Assembly: GCA_946536145.1 (NCBI GenBank)
Contig: CAMNEA010000019.1
Span: 1 to 43,740, forward strand
Direction of reading: 5' to 3'
Source of the DNA: an uncultured Butyrivibrio sp.
GTDB lineage: Bacteria > Bacillota > Clostridia > Lachnospirales > Lachnospiraceae
DNA: 43,740 bases
Of the stretch, positions 41,919 through 43,740 are shown in pieces. Below the pieces are notes generated by a model that saw nothing but the letters and a program-made list of their open reading frames with translations, did not search any database and had not been told where the DNA came from. The position numbers were made by a program, and so were the translations under genes. The first letter of the stretch is position 1; each line of letters begins with the position of its first letter.

Positions 41919-41947
41919 TTGCATTTGACTAGTCTGTATGCTAAAAT
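41919..41947 (+). promoter_or_regulatory. thl promoter
   Basis: TTGCAT (41919-41924), 17 bases, TAAAAT (41942-41947) with TGC extended -10. It begins right after the hpf terminator tail and leaves a leader of about 75 bases before thl. Confidence 0.6.
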
Positions 41948-42028
41948 AAATCTGTTCTGACAAAAATTTATCAATCAGAGCAAGCGAAGGTTTATACAAG
42001 AAAATCAAATAAATGGAGGTAATACGTT

Positions 42029-43219
42029 ATGGCAAAAAAGGTGGTTTTGGCAGGTGCCTGCAGAACAGCTATCGGCAAGATGGGCGGAGCACTCAGCAAT
42101 ACTCCTGCAGCTGAACTTGGTACTATCGTTATCAAGGAAGCGCTTAACAGAGCAGGTGTAAAACCTGAACAGGTTGATGAGGTTCTGATGGGCTGTGTTA
42201 TCCAGGCAGGTCTTGGACAGAACGTGGCAAGACAGTCATCAATCAAGGCAGGAATTCCCAATGAGGTTCCCGCTGTTACTATTAACGTAGTATGCGGTTC
42301 CGGTCTGAACTGCGTAAACATGGCAGCAGATCTTATTCTTGCAGGAGAGGCTGATATTGTTGTTGCCGGCGGTATGGAGAACATGTCAATGGCTCCTTAT
42401 GCACTTCCTAATGCACGTTTCGGATATCGTATGAACAACGGCACAGTTGTAGATACAATGGTAAACGATGCTCTTACTGATGCATTCAATCACTATCACA
42501 TGATGATAACAGCAGAGAATATTTGTGACAGATGGGGACTTACAAGAGAGGAACTCGATGAGTTCTCAGCTAACTCTCAGCAGAAATGCGAGAAGGCACA
42601 GGCTGAGGGTAAGTTCAACGATGAGATCGTTCCCGTTCCTGTTAAGGTTAAAAAGGAAATGGTAGAGTTCAAGGTTGATGAGGGTCCTCGTGCCGGCACA
42701 ACAGTTGAGACTCTTTCAAAGCTTAGATGCTGCTCCGGTAAGGAGGGCGGCCTTGTAACAGCAGGTAATGCATCAGGCATCAACGACGGTGCTGCTGCAA
42801 TTGTTGTTATGAGTGAAGAGAAGGCTAAAGAACTTGGCGTTACACCTATGGCAACATGGGTAGGCGGAGCTCTTGCAGGTGTCGAGCCTGAGATTATGGG
42901 TATCGGACCTGTTGCAGCAACCAGGAAGGTACTTAAGAAGACAGATCTTACACTTGATGATATCGATCTTATCGAGGCTAACGAAGCATTCGCTGCTCAG
43001 TCTGTAGCAGTTGCCAAGGATCTTGGATTCGATATGAGCAAGGTCAATGTAAACGGTGGAGCAATCGCTCTCGGACACCCTGTTGGAGCATCAGGATGCC
43101 GTATTCTTGTTACACTTCTTCATGAGATGAAGAAGAGAGAGGATGCCAAGAAGGGTCTTGCAACTCTTTGCATCGGCGGCGGTATGGGCTGCGCTACTAT
43201 CGTAGAAAAATATGAGTGA
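42029..43219 (+). CDS. thl: Acetyl-CoA acetyltransferase (thiolase)
   Basis: A 396-residue biosynthetic thiolase. The acyl-accepting Cys89 is in [16 protein letters not shown], the His of GHPVGASG and the Cys of CIGGGMGC complete the active site. It condenses two acetyl-CoA to acetoacetyl-CoA, the first step of butyrate formation. ATGGAGGT precedes the ATG. It is followed, after a 268-base structured spacer, by crotonase; in Butyrivibrio this cluster continues with hbd, bcd and etf genes, which would lie beyond the window. Confidence 0.96.
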   Translation: MAKKVVLAGACRTAIGKMGGALSNTPAAELGTIVIKEALNRAGVKPEQVDEVLMGCVIQAGLGQNVARQSSIKAGIPNEVPAVTINVVCGSGLNCVNMAADLILAGEADIVVAGGMENMSMAPYALPNARFGYRMNNGTVVDTMVNDALTDAFNHYHMMITAENICDRWGLTREELDEFSANSQQKCEKAQAEGKFNDEIVPVPVKVKKEMVEFKVDEGPRAGTTVETLSKLRCCSGKEGGLVTAGNASGINDGAAAIVVMSEEKAKELGVTPMATWVGGALAGVEPEIMGIGPVAATRKVLKKTDLTLDDIDLIEANEAFAAQSVAVAKDLGFDMSKVNVNGGAIALGHPVGASGCRILVTLLHEMKKREDAKKGLATLCIGGGMGCATIVEKYE

Positions 43220-43234
43220 TATAGGGATTCAAAC

Positions 43235-43365
43235 TGAAGCGGTCTGCCGTGCTTGCACTGGGCAGACTGCTTTAGCTTGAAGACCGAACAGACATGAGGA
43301 AGTAGCGCGGCAGCGCGGATTCCGAATGTCTGTAGCATGACGGGAGCGAAGCGGAGTCATGCGTA
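43235..43365 (+). other. Three consecutive hairpins in the thl-crt spacer
   Basis: Three stems can form in a row. H1 pairs GCGGTCTGCC (43239-43248) with GGCAGACTGC (43261-43270), with one G-T wobble. H2 pairs ACAGACAT (43288-43295) with ATGTCTGT (43326-43333), with an inner GCGC-GGCA-GCGC. H3 pairs GCATGAC (43335-43341) with GTCATGC (43356-43362). None has a T-tract suited to termination. They lie between the thl stop and the 26-bp repeat array. Confidence 0.55.
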
Positions 43366-43368
43366 TTT

Positions 43369-43457
43369 CACGAATTAAGTAGATTATTCGTGTTTTATCA
43401 CGAATAAATAGATTCGTGTTTTATTACGAATAAATAGATTCGTGTTTTATCACGAAT
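43369..43457 (+). repeat. 26-bp palindromic tandem repeat before crt
   Basis: The unit is ATTCGTG-TTTTAT-CACGAAT-AAATAG, repeated with period 26 at 43386, 43412 and 43438, preceded by one CACGAAT half (43369-43375). The second unit has TACGAAT in place of CACGAAT. Each unit is itself an inverted repeat, so adjacent arms can pair in several registers. The array ends about 30 bases before the crt start. No unique spacers are present, so it is not CRISPR. Confidence 0.85.
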
Positions 43458-43487
43458 TAAGTAGATAAAAAACAGGAGGGTTTTAAA

Positions 43488-43740
43488 ATGGGCTTTGTTA
43501 ATTGCGAGTTAAAAGACAAGATTGCTGTGATCACCATCAACAGACCTGAGGCTTTAAATGCACTTAATTCTCAGGTACTTGATGACCTTGAAGCTGCATT
43601 TGACGGTCTTGACACTGATGTTGTAAGAGCTGTTGTTCTTACAGGTGCCGGAGAGAAGTCATTTGTTGCAGGAGCTGACATCGGAGAGATGAGCACCCTG
43701 ACCAAGGCTGAGGGTGAGGCATTCGGCAAGAAGGGCAACG
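43488..43740 (+). CDS. crt: Crotonase / 3-hydroxybutyryl-CoA dehydratase, 3' end beyond the window
   Basis: The first 84 residues of an enoyl-CoA hydratase. The opening MGFVNCELKDKIAVITINRP and EALNALNSQVLDDLEAAFD match the crotonase fold, and VLTGAGEKSFVAGADIGEM contains the oxyanion-hole segment. ACAGGAGG precedes the ATG at 43488 by about seven bases. In this context it dehydrates 3-hydroxybutyryl-CoA to crotonyl-CoA in butyrate synthesis. The frame is open to the window's last base. Confidence 0.94.
   Translation, partial: MGFVNCELKDKIAVITINRPEALNALNSQVLDDLEAAFDGLDTDVVRAVVLTGAGEKSFVAGADIGEMSTLTKAEGEAFGKKGN

Noticed and set aside
43369-43457. CRISPR array
   Set aside because: The unit is palindromic with a constant 6-base filler and period 26; there are no unique spacers and no cas genes.
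1-43740. tRNA, rRNA, riboswitch (S-box, T-box) or prophage
   Set aside because: No cloverleaf, conserved riboswitch core or phage gene set was recognised on either strand; a covariance-model search would be needed to exclude small RNAs.

Overview
The window reads as a chromosomal segment of a butyrate-forming Lachnospiraceae bacterium, most like Butyrivibrio or Pseudobutyrivibrio. Three observations point there. The right edge carries acetyl-CoA acetyltransferase (thl) followed by crotonase (crt), the start of the acetyl-CoA to butyryl-CoA pathway. Other genes fit the family: meso-diaminopimelate dehydrogenase, an NhaC antiporter, a pectin-side-chain GH105 hydrolase, and sigma-A-type promoters with AGGAGG ribosome binding sites. 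No phage, rRNA, tRNA or CRISPR locus was seen. The genus is an inference from gene content.

Left part (1-13.7 kb): an HU gene (minus) faces a small membrane protein (plus). Next is a compact three-gene assembly line: a free-standing condensation enzyme, an acyl carrier protein and an AMP-forming ligase. A TetR regulator lies tail-to-tail with it, and the regulator's own promoter contains a clear inverted repeat. Divergent from the regulator is an orphan double-glycine leader peptide gene. Then come a secreted Ig-like protein, a LysR/NhaC pair, a large EAL-PAS-degenerate GGDEF protein, an XRE regulator with a phosphoribosyltransferase-like protein, and O-acetylhomoserine sulfhydrylase (all minus from the EAL gene on).

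Middle part (13.8-30.5 kb, plus strand): a lipoprotein is followed by an NAD operon in which a NadR-type adenylyltransferase is fused to nicotinate phosphoribosyltransferase, then nadE; together these cover the Preiss-Handler route. Next are ddh, a MATE transporter, a tiny MITE-like element with 11-bp terminal inverted repeats and an 8-bp target duplication, and metQ with metN-metI. These are followed by larE-apbE, a membrane-anchored spermidine-synthase-like protein, an unknown 140-residue protein, and a TetM-like ribosome GTPase carrying a C-terminal NYN (YacP/Rae1-like) nuclease domain.

Right part (30.5-43.7 kb): a chemoreceptor, GH105 (minus) and an M18 aminopeptidase share one palindromic operator. 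An SseB-like protein precedes a protein joining MshEN-like (c-di-GMP-type) repeats to a CheX-like domain, and then CheY. An SDR reductase, thioredoxin reductase and an SH3/NlpC-P60 wall hydrolase follow. A 413-bp AT-rich gap carries a cluster of DnaA-box-like sequences, followed by hpf and thl. A heavily structured spacer with a 26-bp palindromic tandem repeat leads into a partial crt.

The strongest candidates for something undescribed are the TetM-NYN fusion, the NMNAT-NAPRT fusion with an internal ribosome binding site, the MshEN-CheX/CheY pair, the condensation/ACP/ligase trio beside an orphan double-glycine peptide, the MITE-like element, the DnaA-box cluster and the repeat array before crt. 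All calls come from reading the sequence; no database search was run.
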